A DNA stretch of 64,000 bases from an uncultured Saprospiraceae bacterium. Lineage in GTDB: Bacteria > Bacteroidota > Bacteroidia > Chitinophagales > Saprospiraceae. The notes beneath the pieces were generated by a model, which had not been told where the DNA came from, searched no databases, and was given only the letters and a program-made list of their open reading frames with translations. Of the stretch, positions 45,640 through 55,644 are shown one piece after another. Location: NCBI GenBank assembly GCA_937959115.1, contig CALGAW010000060.1, forward strand, positions 1-64,000. The letters run 5' to 3'. Each line of letters starts with the position of its first letter. The first letter of the stretch is position 1. Both the position numbers and the translations under genes were made by a program.

Positions 45640-47787
45640 ATGAAAAAGTTATTTGTACTTCTAGCTCCACTCTTGTTTGCCCAGTACAGTTTCGCCCAAT
45701 TAAAGGAACTCAGAGTCTATGATTCTTCAAAAGTTGGTGCCTGCAATCTTGATCTCGATAATCAGCTATCTGTCAATTGTCCAGCATCTAATTTTCAAGT
45801 CTTAAAGACGCTAAGTGTAAATAAGAAGCCAGGAAGTTTTCAACTCGATTTTCAAGGGAAAGAAAAGGACCTATTCGTAACTTTTCATCCTATTGAATTA
45901 GCTAATGGAATTATACATTTACTTGGCTCAACTAAAAATGACGCCTCATTTTCATGTAATATTCTCCTTGATCAACATGAGATTATTGCTGGAGATTTTT
46001 CAATAAAAGGAATTGATTACGAACTTGAAATAGACGGTAATCGTTTGTATTACTACCTTTCGAATGCATCTCCATTTGATCCTGCTAGCGAAATGTCGAA
46101 ACAATTTAATCCTGATTATAATTTATTGTCTTCATTCTCAAGCTTAAGTGATGTTTATCTGCTCACCTATATTTGGGGAAAGGAAGCACGTAACTGTACC
46201 TATGAAACGGGCATTGGTATTGATCTAAATGCACCTATTTTCCATGGATGCTACGATTGGCATTCAGCAATACATGGGCATTATGCAAGTAACTTTGCTG
46301 GAGTAAATACCAATGATCCATCCACGTTTATTAATCCAGTAAATAATCAATTTACATCCTCAAATGTGCAAGGTGAAATTAATTACGTTCCCAGTTTGTG
46401 GTCGGGAGAAACGGAGTATGGTATGCCTTGGTTGTTAAGTTATAGTCAATATATGGATACAACAATCTATGCTTCTACTACGAATCCACTTGATCCGTTG
46501 TTAGGTGTTTGTTACAATCAGTCAAAGAACTTCGTGATGAATAATCTAAACAACTACAATACGTATTACAATAGTATTGACAACGGATATCGAAATTATA
46601 ACTGGCAATTGTTAAATTTGTACATCTATGCTGAGCAAACTGGAGATGCGGCAACTATGCAATATGTCATCAATAAGGTAAATAGCTATGCACCAAATGT
46701 CGATTGGAATAATACAGGCTCTAGTGACTTTTATAGTGCTCGATCCATCGCGCTTCAACTTTATACAGCAACAGGATTAACAAGTGGACCGCACTGGGAC
46801 AACCTCATTACTGCCTATGATAACTCATCAACTGCCATCCCTTATAATGTAAATACGGCTTCTTCTCACCGAGTTGGCCGAATCATTTCCTATGCACATG
46901 GATATTGGCTAATGTATCATCATACTTGTGATACGCGCTATCTCGATGCATTTATTGATCATTATGATGCCATCTTTCAATTGTGTAAGGCTAGACGGTT
47001 CAACAGTAATTACTTTGGAACCCTAGGGCACTGGGTGCCCAATTTCGGGGTATTTGGTTTTCGCCTTATGGAAGCATATCCAGGCCCAGTAGAACTAGAT
47101 ATCCGACTCCTGCTTGAAGGAGCGTATGACAGTAATTCAGGCAATATGAGCACAACACTGAATACCGTACACCAAGTGTTGCCAGGGATGACAAACAATT
47201 CCAGTACTGGGCAACCCTATAACACTGCCCCATGGAACTACAACGGTACCGAAGGGCAAGGATGGAGCGATGCAGATTACAACTCATCAGATGTCGATTG
47301 GATATTATTATCCTTAAGAACGGATGTCACGAAGTCTAGCGAGGTCCTACAGATCGCTGGAATAGTTAAGGATGATCGTACTGTTTACTGGCCTGAAATC
47401 TGTAAAACAAAAACACTTGTTGACCAAGATTATTACGTTGTAGTCGAACATCGCAACCACATGGCGGCCATGTCTCCTGTCCCAGTGGCAGTAGCCAACC
47501 GAAGCTTGACATGGGATTTCAGCACACAGAACAGTTATGCGATAGGTAGCACCGGCCAAAAGGAAATAGGAGCTGGAATCTGGGCATTAGTCGCTGGAGA
47601 TGGTGATCAGGTTGCCGATCAAACAAGTTATGATGTGAATGGTGTCGATCGTGTACGCTGGAGCCAAAGCAATGGGTTTTCCAAAATTTATTCAACGGTA
47701 GACTTTAATATGGATAGCGACGTAACAGGAGGAGATAAAGCATTATGGTTTTCGAATAACGGATTGTTTAGTGCCGTTCCAAAATAA
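45640..47787 (+). CDS. DUF2891-like secreted protein with dockerin-like C-terminal module
   Basis: 715 residues with a signal peptide (MKKLFVLLAPLLFAQYSFAQ). The central part, about 160-470, contains PIFHGCYDWHSAIHGHYASNF (near 197-217), the signature of DUF2891 proteins (GCyDWHSaVHGHW), and helical repeats compatible with an alpha/alpha toroid (NYNWQLLNLYIYAEQTGD; HRVGRIISYAHGYWLMYHH). Such folds are common in glycan-active enzymes, but DUF2891 has no known activity. The N-terminal ~150 residues are a beta domain. From about 483 the unnamed module begins (VELDIRLLLEGAYD) and ends DFNMDSDVTGGDKALWFSNNGLFSAVPK-like, with two EF-hand-type motifs; it is shared with three other proteins here. Confidence 0.88.
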   Translation: MKKLFVLLAPLLFAQYSFAQLKELRVYDSSKVGACNLDLDNQLSVNCPASNFQVLKTLSVNKKPGSFQLDFQGKEKDLFVTFHPIELANGIIHLLGSTKNDASFSCNILLDQHEIIAGDFSIKGIDYELEIDGNRLYYYLSNASPFDPASEMSKQFNPDYNLLSSFSSLSDVYLLTYIWGKEARNCTYETGIGIDLNAPIFHGCYDWHSAIHGHYASNFAGVNTNDPSTFINPVNNQFTSSNVQGEINYVPSLWSGETEYGMPWLLSYSQYMDTTIYASTTNPLDPLLGVCYNQSKNFVMNNLNNYNTYYNSIDNGYRNYNWQLLNLYIYAEQTGDAATMQYVINKVNSYAPNVDWNNTGSSDFYSARSIALQLYTATGLTSGPHWDNLITAYDNSSTAIPYNVNTASSHRVGRIISYAHGYWLMYHHTCDTRYLDAFIDHYDAIFQLCKARRFNSNYFGTLGHWVPNFGVFGFRLMEAYPGPVELDIRLLLEGAYDSNSGNMSTTLNTVHQVLPGMTNNSSTGQPYNTAPWNYNGTEGQGWSDADYNSSDVDWILLSLRTDVTKSSEVLQIAGIVKDDRTVYWPEICKTKTLVDQDYYVVVEHRNHMAAMSPVPVAVANRSLTWDFSTQNSYAIGSTGQKEIGAGIWALVAGDGDQVADQTSYDVNGVDRVRWSQSNGFSKIYSTVDFNMDSDVTGGDKALWFSNNGLFSAVPK

Positions 47788-47821
47788 AAAATCAGTTGCC
47801 CACCTACAGACAACTGATTTT
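47788..47821. terminator. Bidirectional terminator between convergent secreted-protein genes
   Basis: Perfect 11-bp stem AAAATCAGTTG (47788-47798) / CAACTGATTTT (47811-47821) with a 12-nt loop, directly after the plus-strand stop codon and 26 bp from the minus-strand one. Confidence 0.88.
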
Positions 47822-47846
47822 ATATGACAGAGAAGAAGTAATTCAA

Positions 47847-50444
47847 TTAATGCACCACAATCACACGCGTTACTCCTACAAAGTTTCCAGATTGCAACCG
47901 TAAAAAATAAGTGCCATCCGGTAAGTCTTTTGTTGCAATTTGTAGTTGTTGTCTACCTTTCTGTAAATGCCCACTACTTAGTTCATCCCCCACCAGTTGA
48001 CCAGTAACATCGTAGACAGATACGCTTGTATTTCCAGCCTCCGGTAAAGTCACCTCCAGATAGAGCGCATCACTTGTTGGATTAGGAAATGCGACTAATG
48101 GGAGCAACTGTTCTTCAGGTACTTCCTCACCAATTGATGCCAAGATAGCCAACGTGTTTACGACGGTATTTGTCATCACGGGGGCATTAAAATCAAAGTA
48201 AATGCCGGCTCTATTTTCTATAGTCGTTCCAATTGGGATATTCATAGCACGATTAATGGTGAACAGGACATGCCCATTACTGGCGGGTTCATTGACATTG
48301 CTATCTGGCAACATGATGTTTTGAAACCAGAATTCTAGGATGTTAGGACCATCAAATTGCAAGGTGTAATTGTGGCTAGCCTCAATCAAGTTTAGTGATT
48401 CCACATCTAAATTTGAATCAAGGGTGTCTCGGATGACTACTGTAAAGGCAGTATCATTACCCGTGTTTTGAAATCGAACCTGATAAAGGAACGTGGAATC
48501 TTCTTCATAAAAATCACCTCCAAATGGGTCTTCTCCTATAAAATTTTGCTTGTCATTTGGATCCCAAGAACCTGTAATAGTTTGACATAATGTGAAGGAG
48601 TTGTTTGCTTCATTAATGTCACCTGCTAGGGGAGTGATAAAAGCATCATCGCACAGTTGTGTTCCTATTGGAGAAGTAGCTGGAATTGTGAATCGTACAT
48701 AAAATAAACGACAATCTCCAGGCGGTAAATCGAAATAAGACCAAATTACAGTATTGGTTGTTGGGTCATAACTATCTTCTTGTCCTAAAGCATAAAAGTT
48801 GGTAAGTATTGAATCATGAACTAGTTCAATTGTTCCACTTATCGTATCAGATCCAAAATTACAATAATGAACTCTCATACTACGTGAAAAGCCAGGACGC
48901 GCTGGTCCAGAAGAAATATAAACAGACATGTCTTGAATAGGAGTAACATCAAGATAAAAGTCACCACCTTGGTAAGTTGATTGTAGTATTGGGGCATTGA
49001 CTGTATTGATTGTGCTACCACAAATAAGGTTGTGAAATTGTGGAAGAACCAATCGAACGGTATACGTCCCTGCATCTCCAGTAAATGAGTAATAACCAGT
49101 AGAATCTGTAAGTGTATACGTTGAATCTACACCATTGCTCAAACATACTAATCGACTTATTGCAGGCAGTGTACCTGGATCAGTAACACAATCTGGCATT
49201 AAGTTGTCAATAAAAACATATCCTTCAATTGTAACAAAGCAAGAAGGATCTTCTATAACTTCAATCAATCTTTTGGACCGGCAACCATTATCTTGATTGA
49301 CAACGGTAACAGAATACCAACCTTCTGCTAATCCAGTTACTACCTGACTTGTAGCGCCGTTGCTCCACTGAAAAGTAGGATTAGGGATTGGAGGATTCAA
49401 GGTAACAGTTGCGGTACCATCATCCGTACTACAAGTAGTATTAGAAGATGTAACGGAAAAAGAAATACCACTATCACCAATTAAAATGGTTCCTGATGTA
49501 GAGCATCCCAAACTGTCATTCACTACGACAGTTTGAAGTCCAGGTTCTAATTGTGTTGCAATAAAAGTCGTTTCTCCATTGCTCCAAAGGACGCTGTATG
49601 GTGGAACGCCTCCAGTCACGGCGACAGATGCAGACCCATCATTCAAGCTTGTACAACTTACGTCGTTGATTAATGTAATTGTTGAATGAAGCGCATTACT
49701 TGTACCAATTATAGTGACAGAATTAACATCCATACATCCATTTGCGTCCATTACAGAAACGGTATAGTTGCCTGGACAAAGTCCAGTTACGGTTGGAGTC
49801 GTGGCTCCAGTAGCCCATAGATACGTATATGGAACCGTGCCACCATTCGCAATTATTGATGCTGAACCGCTGCATGGAGAGGAACAAGATGAATTATTCG
49901 CTGTGGTTGTGGAACCCAATGCAGGTGGGCTAAGAACAAAGACAAAATCTTGTACGGTACAATTACTTTGGTCAGTAACAGTTACACTGTGTGTACCGGC
50001 AGAAAGACCAGTTACAGTTGCGTTTGCCGATCCATTGCTCCAGATAAAGTTGTATGGGGGAACGCCTCCATTAACAATAGCACTAGCAGATCCATCATTT
50101 ATATTGAAACAGCTCGAGTTATTATTCACATTTACAATTAACTGAAGTGGATTGTTAACGCCTGTTATCGTTACTGCATCAGTAGCATTGCATCCATTAT
50201 TATCAGTAACAGTAATAACATATGTCCCTGGGCACAGACTACCGAAAACTGGGGTTGTATTACCATTGTCCCATTGATACGAATATGGAGCCGTACCACC
50301 ACTAACAGTAACATTGGCAGACCCGTTACATGGAAAAGCGCATGAAGGACTCGTTACTGATGCAGTAATAGCAAATGTGGAACATTGTGCATGTACGAAT
50401 TGAGCTAATAAAATAAGAATTAGAAAGAGAAATAATTTTTTCAT
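47847..50444 (-). CDS. SprB-repeat T9SS type A cargo protein with DUF7619-like domain
   Basis: 865 residues from the ATG at 50444 (MKKLFLFLILILLAQFVHAQC); the longer frame to 50489 adds a non-signal sequence. Five SprB repeats come first (about 25-345; SC..PC.GSA...V.GG..PY.Y.W). A SdrD-B-like domain follows (TDSTGYYSFTGDAGTYTVRL), then the long conserved region of Bacteroidota cargo proteins recently named DUF7619 (SRSMRVHYCNFG, GSWDPNDKQNFIGE, YQVRFQNTGNDTAF, NRAGIYFDFNAPV). The T9SS type A sorting domain occupies the last ~80 residues (VAFPNPTSDALYLEV ... LPDGTYFLRLQSG). It is an exported surface protein, probably adhesive. Confidence 0.92.
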   Translation of the reverse strand: MKKLFLFLILILLAQFVHAQCSTFAITASVTSPSCAFPCNGSANVTVSGGTAPYSYQWDNGNTTPVFGSLCPGTYVITVTDNNGCNATDAVTITGVNNPLQLIVNVNNNSSCFNINDGSASAIVNGGVPPYNFIWSNGSANATVTGLSAGTHSVTVTDQSNCTVQDFVFVLSPPALGSTTTANNSSCSSPCSGSASIIANGGTVPYTYLWATGATTPTVTGLCPGNYTVSVMDANGCMDVNSVTIIGTSNALHSTITLINDVSCTSLNDGSASVAVTGGVPPYSVLWSNGETTFIATQLEPGLQTVVVNDSLGCSTSGTILIGDSGISFSVTSSNTTCSTDDGTATVTLNPPIPNPTFQWSNGATSQVVTGLAEGWYSVTVVNQDNGCRSKRLIEVIEDPSCFVTIEGYVFIDNLMPDCVTDPGTLPAISRLVCLSNGVDSTYTLTDSTGYYSFTGDAGTYTVRLVLPQFHNLICGSTINTVNAPILQSTYQGGDFYLDVTPIQDMSVYISSGPARPGFSRSMRVHYCNFGSDTISGTIELVHDSILTNFYALGQEDSYDPTTNTVIWSYFDLPPGDCRLFYVRFTIPATSPIGTQLCDDAFITPLAGDINEANNSFTLCQTITGSWDPNDKQNFIGEDPFGGDFYEEDSTFLYQVRFQNTGNDTAFTVVIRDTLDSNLDVESLNLIEASHNYTLQFDGPNILEFWFQNIMLPDSNVNEPASNGHVLFTINRAMNIPIGTTIENRAGIYFDFNAPVMTNTVVNTLAILASIGEEVPEEQLLPLVAFPNPTSDALYLEVTLPEAGNTSVSVYDVTGQLVGDELSSGHLQKGRQQLQIATKDLPDGTYFLRLQSGNFVGVTRVIVVH

Positions 50445-50951
50445 AGTTGTAATTTGATTTATAAGTAAGCAAAGAAATGCCAATCCCAATAAGCGGTAAA
50501 CTTATGGAAGTATGCGAATACAAAAGATCATGATTAGACGAAATTTTCAGCTAAATCTACCTTAGATATTAGAATACTAATTGACTAGTTTTATAGCTTG
50601 ATTAAATGAATCAAAGGTTGAATCGTTAACAATTCAAATTAAATGAATGGTGGTAAGTGAATTCAAAATAAAAACGTTAAAGGATTTGAAAACGCTGCCC
50701 TTAGAATGATTTTTTTTCTAATAGTTGAAACTGTCATTCCTTTTTTTTACGCAATGATTAGATCGTTCAAATCCTATTTGAATAATTTTTACGTTCTATA
50801 TTTGTTATCTTAGATTGAGAGGTTTTACAAGAAAATAATCTAACTATAAAAAATCTATTCCGAAATTGTTGAGATCCAAATGAAGAAGCTAAATCATAAG
50901 GTAATTAACCATTAATAGAAGGAATTCTTAAATAAAATTTAACCAATAATT
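50445..50951. other. Intergenic region between the T9SS gene and the GNAT
   Basis: 507 bp with no gene seen. A long-looped weak hairpin (GAATGA at 50704 / TCATTC at 50734) is followed by T8, but pairing is too short for a confident terminator and no gene ends there. It should hold the divergent promoters of the T9SS gene and of the GNAT-UbiB-decarboxylase set. Confidence 0.4.
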
Positions 50952-51389
50952 TTGATACGAAAAGCTACTAAAGAAGATCTTGCGCAAGTTTTGACCCTAG
51001 TAAAAGAGCTCGCCATCTACGAAAACCAACCGCAAGCGGTCACCGCTACGCTCTCAGACTATGAGGAAAACTTCGACGCCAATGTTTTTGAAACGCTTGT
51101 CGCCATCGAGGATGAAAAAGTAGTGGGAATGGCATTGTATTTTATGGTCTGGTCTACTTGGAAAGGTAGAATGCTGTACCTAGAAGATTTTGTCGTGAGC
51201 CATGAATACAGAAAACAAGGTATCGGTAAACAGCTCTTCGATACCCTCATCGAAACCGCAAAACAGCTCAAGGCTAAGCGAATTAAGTGGCAAGTCCTTG
51301 ATTGGAATGAACCAGCAATAGAGTTCTACAAAAAATACCCAACAGTATTCGATAAAGAATGGATAAACGGTGACCTGTACTTGGAATAA
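50952..51389 (+). CDS. Diamine/thialysine acetyltransferase-like GNAT
   Basis: 145 residues. It lines up with the eukaryotic-type spermidine/spermine (SSAT1/SSAT2) acetyltransferase pattern: IRKATKEDLAQVLTLVKELAIYEN at the start, GMALYFMVWSTWKGRMLYLEDFVV, the acetyl-CoA loop YRKQGIGKQLF, and WQVLDWNEPAIEFYKKY. SSAT1 acetylates polyamines and SSAT2 thialysine; bacterial relatives are often annotated loosely. Start is TTG at 50952; no ATG fits. It precedes the UbiB kinase by 120 bp on the same strand. Confidence 0.88.
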   Translation: MIRKATKEDLAQVLTLVKELAIYENQPQAVTATLSDYEENFDANVFETLVAIEDEKVVGMALYFMVWSTWKGRMLYLEDFVVSHEYRKQGIGKQLFDTLIETAKQLKAKRIKWQVLDWNEPAIEFYKKYPTVFDKEWINGDLYLE

Positions 51390-51509
51390 CAGGAGGGAAT
51401 GCAGGATTCGGATGTGTAGGATTAATAGACAAGCTGAAAATACTAGCTGATAATAAGATCATATTTAAATAATAATCGATTAACTTGTGCTTCGATTGAA
51501 TATTAGTTT

Positions 51510-53186
51510 ATGACGGCGAACTCAAAAAAATACGCCCCTAGTTATCGAAAACGAAAGGCTTACTATACAGCGTTTAGGGTATTGATTAGTTATTATTGGT
51601 TACACCTAAAAAGCAAGCTGTTTGGTAAGCAGTATTATAGTGAACGAATCAAGGGTTTGCACCAGAAAAATGCGCTCCGCATCAAAAAAAGTGTTCAGGA
51701 ATTAGAAGGTTTATTTATTAAATTTGGGCAGCTGATTTCGAACCTGTCAAACGTCCTGCCTGAAGAATTTAGAGCACCCCTAGAAGAATTGCAGGATCGA
51801 GTGATGCCTCGTCCATTTGAAGAAATCGCCGCTACCGTTCTAAAGGAACTAGGAAAATCACCAAAAGAGCTATTCACTAATTTTGAGGAAAACCCCCTCG
51901 CTGTAGCCTCTATCGGTCAAGTCCACCGAGCAATGATTGAAGCGGAGTGGGTGGTAGTGAAAATCCAACATTCCAATATCGATACGATAGCACATGCAGA
52001 CTTGAAAATCCTGAAAAATTTAGTAAAACTTCATGCCTATTTTATGGATATGAAAGGACTCGATCATACCTATGTGCAAGTCAGTCAAATGATTGAAGAA
52101 GAACTGGATTATACCAAGGAAGCAGCGTTCATGCAGCAAATCTCTGAGAACTTAAAGGATGAAGAGTCGTTAAGAGTGAAAATTCCAAAGTTATATACTG
52201 AGTTTTGTACCAAAAAAATTCTAGTATCCTCCTTTTGTGAAGGCACTAAAATCGCAAACACAGATCAATTGACGCGTTGGGAAGTTGACCAAGAAGATGT
52301 TGCAAAACGGTTACTAGAACTGTGGTGCAAAATGATTTTGGTGGATGGAATTTACCACGCTGATCCCCATCCTGGAAATATTTTAGTCAATCCGCAAGGA
52401 GAGATTGTCTTACTAGACTTTGGTGCCGTTTCTAGACTACATCCTAGTATGAAAGAAGCCTTGCCTAAACTGGTAGAAGCTGTTATTCGAAACGACACTG
52501 AAGACACTGTCGCTGCGCTGAAAGAAATGGGTTTTATTGGTTATGACAATGCTTCAAGAAAATATGTAGAAAAGTTAATAGAGATTTTCAAAAATTTCCT
52601 ACAAAATGAAGTCCAATTTGACGGAATGAATTTTCAGAATATCCGTTTAAACTCAGGACTTTCGTCGATTGCTTCGATTCTTCGGCAAGTCGATTTAAGA
52701 GAAGTCTCGAATACCATTCGAATTCCAAAGGATTACATTTTGCTCAATCGAACCATCGTATTATTGATTGGAAATTCTTATTTACTAGCTCCAGAGCTGG
52801 ATACTATTCAGGTGATTCGTCCCTATATAAAAACACATGTACTTAACAAGGAGACTGGCTTTAAAGACATGATCGTCAATACATTTAAAACGCAAATGAC
52901 AACTGCGGTCTCGCTCCCAAATCAACTATCCCGTTACTTGAAATCAGCCAATCGTGGTGAGCAGGAAATAAGAGTGGAAGGAATGACGCAACGGATCGAC
53001 CAGTTACACAACCTCGGGCAACAGTTTTTGTATGTATTGATCATCGTTTCAGGGCTGTACTTTTTTCTGAATTACACGTTTACTGCTGGTTCTATATGGC
53101 GATCTGTAAACATAGGTGTCATTGGCATTGGTGCATTTTTGTTTTTAAGAGCATTCTTCAAAGGAATGAAAAAAGGAGCTAATTAG
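51510..53186 (+). CDS. UbiB/ABC1 (AarF) family atypical kinase
   Basis: 558 residues. Family motifs in order: KFGQ (71-74) of the KxGQ helix, the alanine-rich nucleotide loop PLAVASIGQVHRA (129-141), invariant Lys151 in VVVKIQH, EELDYTKEA, catalytic HADPHPGNILVNP and DFGAVSRL. Two C-terminal hydrophobic helices (FLYVLIIVSGLYFFLNYTF; IGVIGIGAFLFLRAFF) anchor it in the membrane. UbiB members support quinone biosynthesis or lipid distribution; Bacteroidota use menaquinone. It is followed after 31 bp by the decarboxylase. Confidence 0.93.
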   Translation: MTANSKKYAPSYRKRKAYYTAFRVLISYYWLHLKSKLFGKQYYSERIKGLHQKNALRIKKSVQELEGLFIKFGQLISNLSNVLPEEFRAPLEELQDRVMPRPFEEIAATVLKELGKSPKELFTNFEENPLAVASIGQVHRAMIEAEWVVVKIQHSNIDTIAHADLKILKNLVKLHAYFMDMKGLDHTYVQVSQMIEEELDYTKEAAFMQQISENLKDEESLRVKIPKLYTEFCTKKILVSSFCEGTKIANTDQLTRWEVDQEDVAKRLLELWCKMILVDGIYHADPHPGNILVNPQGEIVLLDFGAVSRLHPSMKEALPKLVEAVIRNDTEDTVAALKEMGFIGYDNASRKYVEKLIEIFKNFLQNEVQFDGMNFQNIRLNSGLSSIASILRQVDLREVSNTIRIPKDYILLNRTIVLLIGNSYLLAPELDTIQVIRPYIKTHVLNKETGFKDMIVNTFKTQMTTAVSLPNQLSRYLKSANRGEQEIRVEGMTQRIDQLHNLGQQFLYVLIIVSGLYFFLNYTFTAGSIWRSVNIGVIGIGAFLFLRAFFKGMKKGAN

Positions 53187-53217
53187 AACAGTACAATAAT
53201 AAAGGGTAGAAGAATTA

Positions 53218-54660
53218 ATGATTGATAAAATTAAAGCATTAGAAAAGATTTCCAGATTACTGGATCCCAACCAATCCCAAAGAACGCAATGGAACACACA
53301 AGTACTCAAGTACGCCAACGATTTTATCACAAAGCTAGATACCTGCAAAACCTATATCGCTTCTAGTGACACTGGTGAAGGGATTTATGATTTGAACATC
53401 ACAGAAGAGCCAACAGACCTCGCAACATTGCTAGACAGTACCACCAAAAACATTGATGAGGTCGCCCTGAATCCAGCTTCTAGCGGCCATATGGGATACA
53501 TTCCTGGTGGCGGGTTATATCCTGCAGCGCTAGGCGATTTTATGGCAGCGGTTAGCAATCGGTATGCTGGTATCTTCTATGCTGCTCCTGGTGCTGTCCG
53601 CCTAGAAAATATGCTCATCCGATGGATGTGTGAACTCATCGGATATCCCCCGTCAGCCTGTGGTAATCTGACCTCTGGAGGCTCTATTGCAAACCTGATC
53701 GCTGTTGTCACTGCAAGAGAAGCCCATAACATCAAAGCAAGGAACATCGAGCAATCAGTCGTTTACCTTTCAGAACAAGCGCATCATTCCATTCAGAAAG
53801 CATTCAGAATAGCAGGATTAGCTGAAGCACAATTTTGTTATATTCCCTTAGATGAAGGATTAAGGCTTTCTGCCACGGCATTAGAACAAGCGATACTCAA
53901 GGATCAAGCCGATGGTTTACAGCCTTTTTTTATCAATGCTTCCTGTGGCACAACAAACACCGGTGCAATTGATCCACTTGAGCCGATAGCTGCTATTGCT
54001 CAACGATACAATTGCTGGTTTCATGTAGATGCTGCATATGGTGGATTCTTTAAACTGGTTCCAGCAATGGCAGAAAAATTCAAGGGTATTGAGCAAGCAG
54101 ACTCTGTGACACTTGATCCACATAAAACGCTATTTTTACCATTTGGTTCTGGCACGGTGCTTATTAAAAACAAAGAGAAAGTCATAAAAGCGTATTACTG
54201 GTTAGCGGATTATATGCAAGATACAGTAGGAGCAAATCAAGAAATCTCACCTGCCGATGTTTCACCTGAGCTGACCAAGCACTTTAGAGGGATGCGCTTG
54301 TGGTTGCCGCTCAAGTTGTTTGGCTTATCACCCTTTAGAGCTGCACTAGAAGAAAAGTTATGCCTTGCCCGCTACTTCTACCAAGAAATCAAAGCGCTAG
54401 ACGGATTCGAGGCAGGCCCAGAACCAGAGCTTTCTGTTGCAATGTTCCGCTATCTCCCCGCAAGGGGTGAGGTCAATGCCTTCAATGAAAAGTTGATTCG
54501 AGCGATTCAGATGGATGGACGGATATTTCTTTCCTCTACTACGATAAACGGAGTGTACTGGATTCGCGTAGCAATCGTGATCTTTAGAACCCATTTAGAG
54601 CAGATCGATTTGCTCTTGGATATTATTAAGGAGAAGGTCTTGAAATTGGATAAAACGTAA
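53218..54660 (+). CDS. PLP-dependent group II amino-acid decarboxylase
   Basis: 480 residues, the usual length for the DDC/TyDC/GAD-like family. Features: PASSGHMGYIPGGGLYP and the substrate loop, GNLTSGGSIANL for phosphate binding, SEQAHHSIQKA with the ring-stacking histidine (189/190), HVDAAYGGFF with PLP-binding Asp271, and the Schiff-base lysine Lys303 in DPHKTLFLPFG. The family decarboxylates aromatic or other L-amino acids to amines. Substrate is not certain from sequence; the adjacent tyrosinase suggests an aromatic one. It ends 7 bp from the convergent tyrosinase gene. Confidence 0.92.
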   Translation: MIDKIKALEKISRLLDPNQSQRTQWNTQVLKYANDFITKLDTCKTYIASSDTGEGIYDLNITEEPTDLATLLDSTTKNIDEVALNPASSGHMGYIPGGGLYPAALGDFMAAVSNRYAGIFYAAPGAVRLENMLIRWMCELIGYPPSACGNLTSGGSIANLIAVVTAREAHNIKARNIEQSVVYLSEQAHHSIQKAFRIAGLAEAQFCYIPLDEGLRLSATALEQAILKDQADGLQPFFINASCGTTNTGAIDPLEPIAAIAQRYNCWFHVDAAYGGFFKLVPAMAEKFKGIEQADSVTLDPHKTLFLPFGSGTVLIKNKEKVIKAYYWLADYMQDTVGANQEISPADVSPELTKHFRGMRLWLPLKLFGLSPFRAALEEKLCLARYFYQEIKALDGFEAGPEPELSVAMFRYLPARGEVNAFNEKLIRAIQMDGRIFLSSTTINGVYWIRVAIVIFRTHLEQIDLLLDIIKEKVLKLDKT

Positions 54661-54667
54661 TCATCAA

Positions 54668-55477
54668 TTAGACATTTAACTGCCGATAGAAGAAAGGTAA
54701 TTGCTGCAAATCAGCCATATCTGAATATCGCTCCCTCCAAGGAGTAAGTATGGCATCATTCCCTGTCAAAGGAGGGTGTTGATCTGGGTGATCTACTTGC
54801 CAACTATACCACAAACGATCACATTCCGCATGGTGAAGCCAGAAAATTGGATCAGCAGGAGAGTACATGGTGTTCATCGTGCCACCTACCCAGCCATGAA
54901 CACGGTTATGTGCTCCTCGAGGATCCATTCCTTCTATTGCAAGGGTAAATGCCTCATACTCATTAAGCGCCATTCGGCTTTTTATGTCATTCTTTGTTGG
55001 TAGGCGATCTGACGATTGAAGTTCACGGGTCACATTATACTTCTTGCCCATTCTGTTGACCATTCCTGTTGGTTGAACGTCTTTTAACCATTTTGGGAAA
55101 CGTCTGTTTTTTGTCCATCGCCAGAAAGGAACGACTAGACGGTTATCCATTTCACGGAGTTTTTCTTCAAATTTCAATAGGTAAAGTCGATGCCAAGCAA
55201 GAAACCGATAGGAGCCAATGACATCGCAAGAGCCATTCATCATATTGCAAGTGTGAAAGTTATGACTCATGTCACCATGTATATTCACAAATTCATTGAG
55301 CCAACCGTTCTCCACTAATTCCATATAGGCTTCGACGAATAACTTCCGTTTCTTCTTACTAAATTTCGCTTCATTGCAACGCTTGTACTGATTAACTATT
55401 TTGGGTCTCTTTTTCTTGCCTGCGTTAGCTTTCGCAAGAAATTCAGCAGTTACTTTGAGCTCAGAAAATTTTAACAT
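54668..55477 (-). CDS. Tyrosinase family copper oxidase
   Basis: 269 residues, the short bacterial form. The CuA site should use His from IHGDMSHNFHTC (H67/H72/H75) and AWHRLYLLKFEE (H96). The CuB site is complete: HNRVHGWVGGTM (H190, H194) and DPIFWLHHAECDRLW (H215/H216). Cys77 beside the CuA histidines could form a thioether as in some type 3 copper enzymes. There is no signal peptide. It oxidises mono- or o-diphenols to o-quinones. It is convergent with the decarboxylase gene. Confidence 0.93.
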   Translation of the reverse strand: MLKFSELKVTAEFLAKANAGKKKRPKIVNQYKRCNEAKFSKKKRKLFVEAYMELVENGWLNEFVNIHGDMSHNFHTCNMMNGSCDVIGSYRFLAWHRLYLLKFEEKLREMDNRLVVPFWRWTKNRRFPKWLKDVQPTGMVNRMGKKYNVTRELQSSDRLPTKNDIKSRMALNEYEAFTLAIEGMDPRGAHNRVHGWVGGTMNTMYSPADPIFWLHHAECDRLWYSWQVDHPDQHPPLTGNDAILTPWRERYSDMADLQQLPFFYRQLNV

Positions 55478-55644
55478 ATGATTTGAGTTGAAAATTGAAT
55501 CGGAAAATTAGCATATAAAATTTAGTTCGCCAATTGTATTCGACTAAATATCAAATTATTTCAGAATTTAACTCGTTGACGTTTAATATAAAACACTTCT
55601 TAAACTTCTATTACGAGTAATTGAACTCGTCAATTCGAAAAAAG

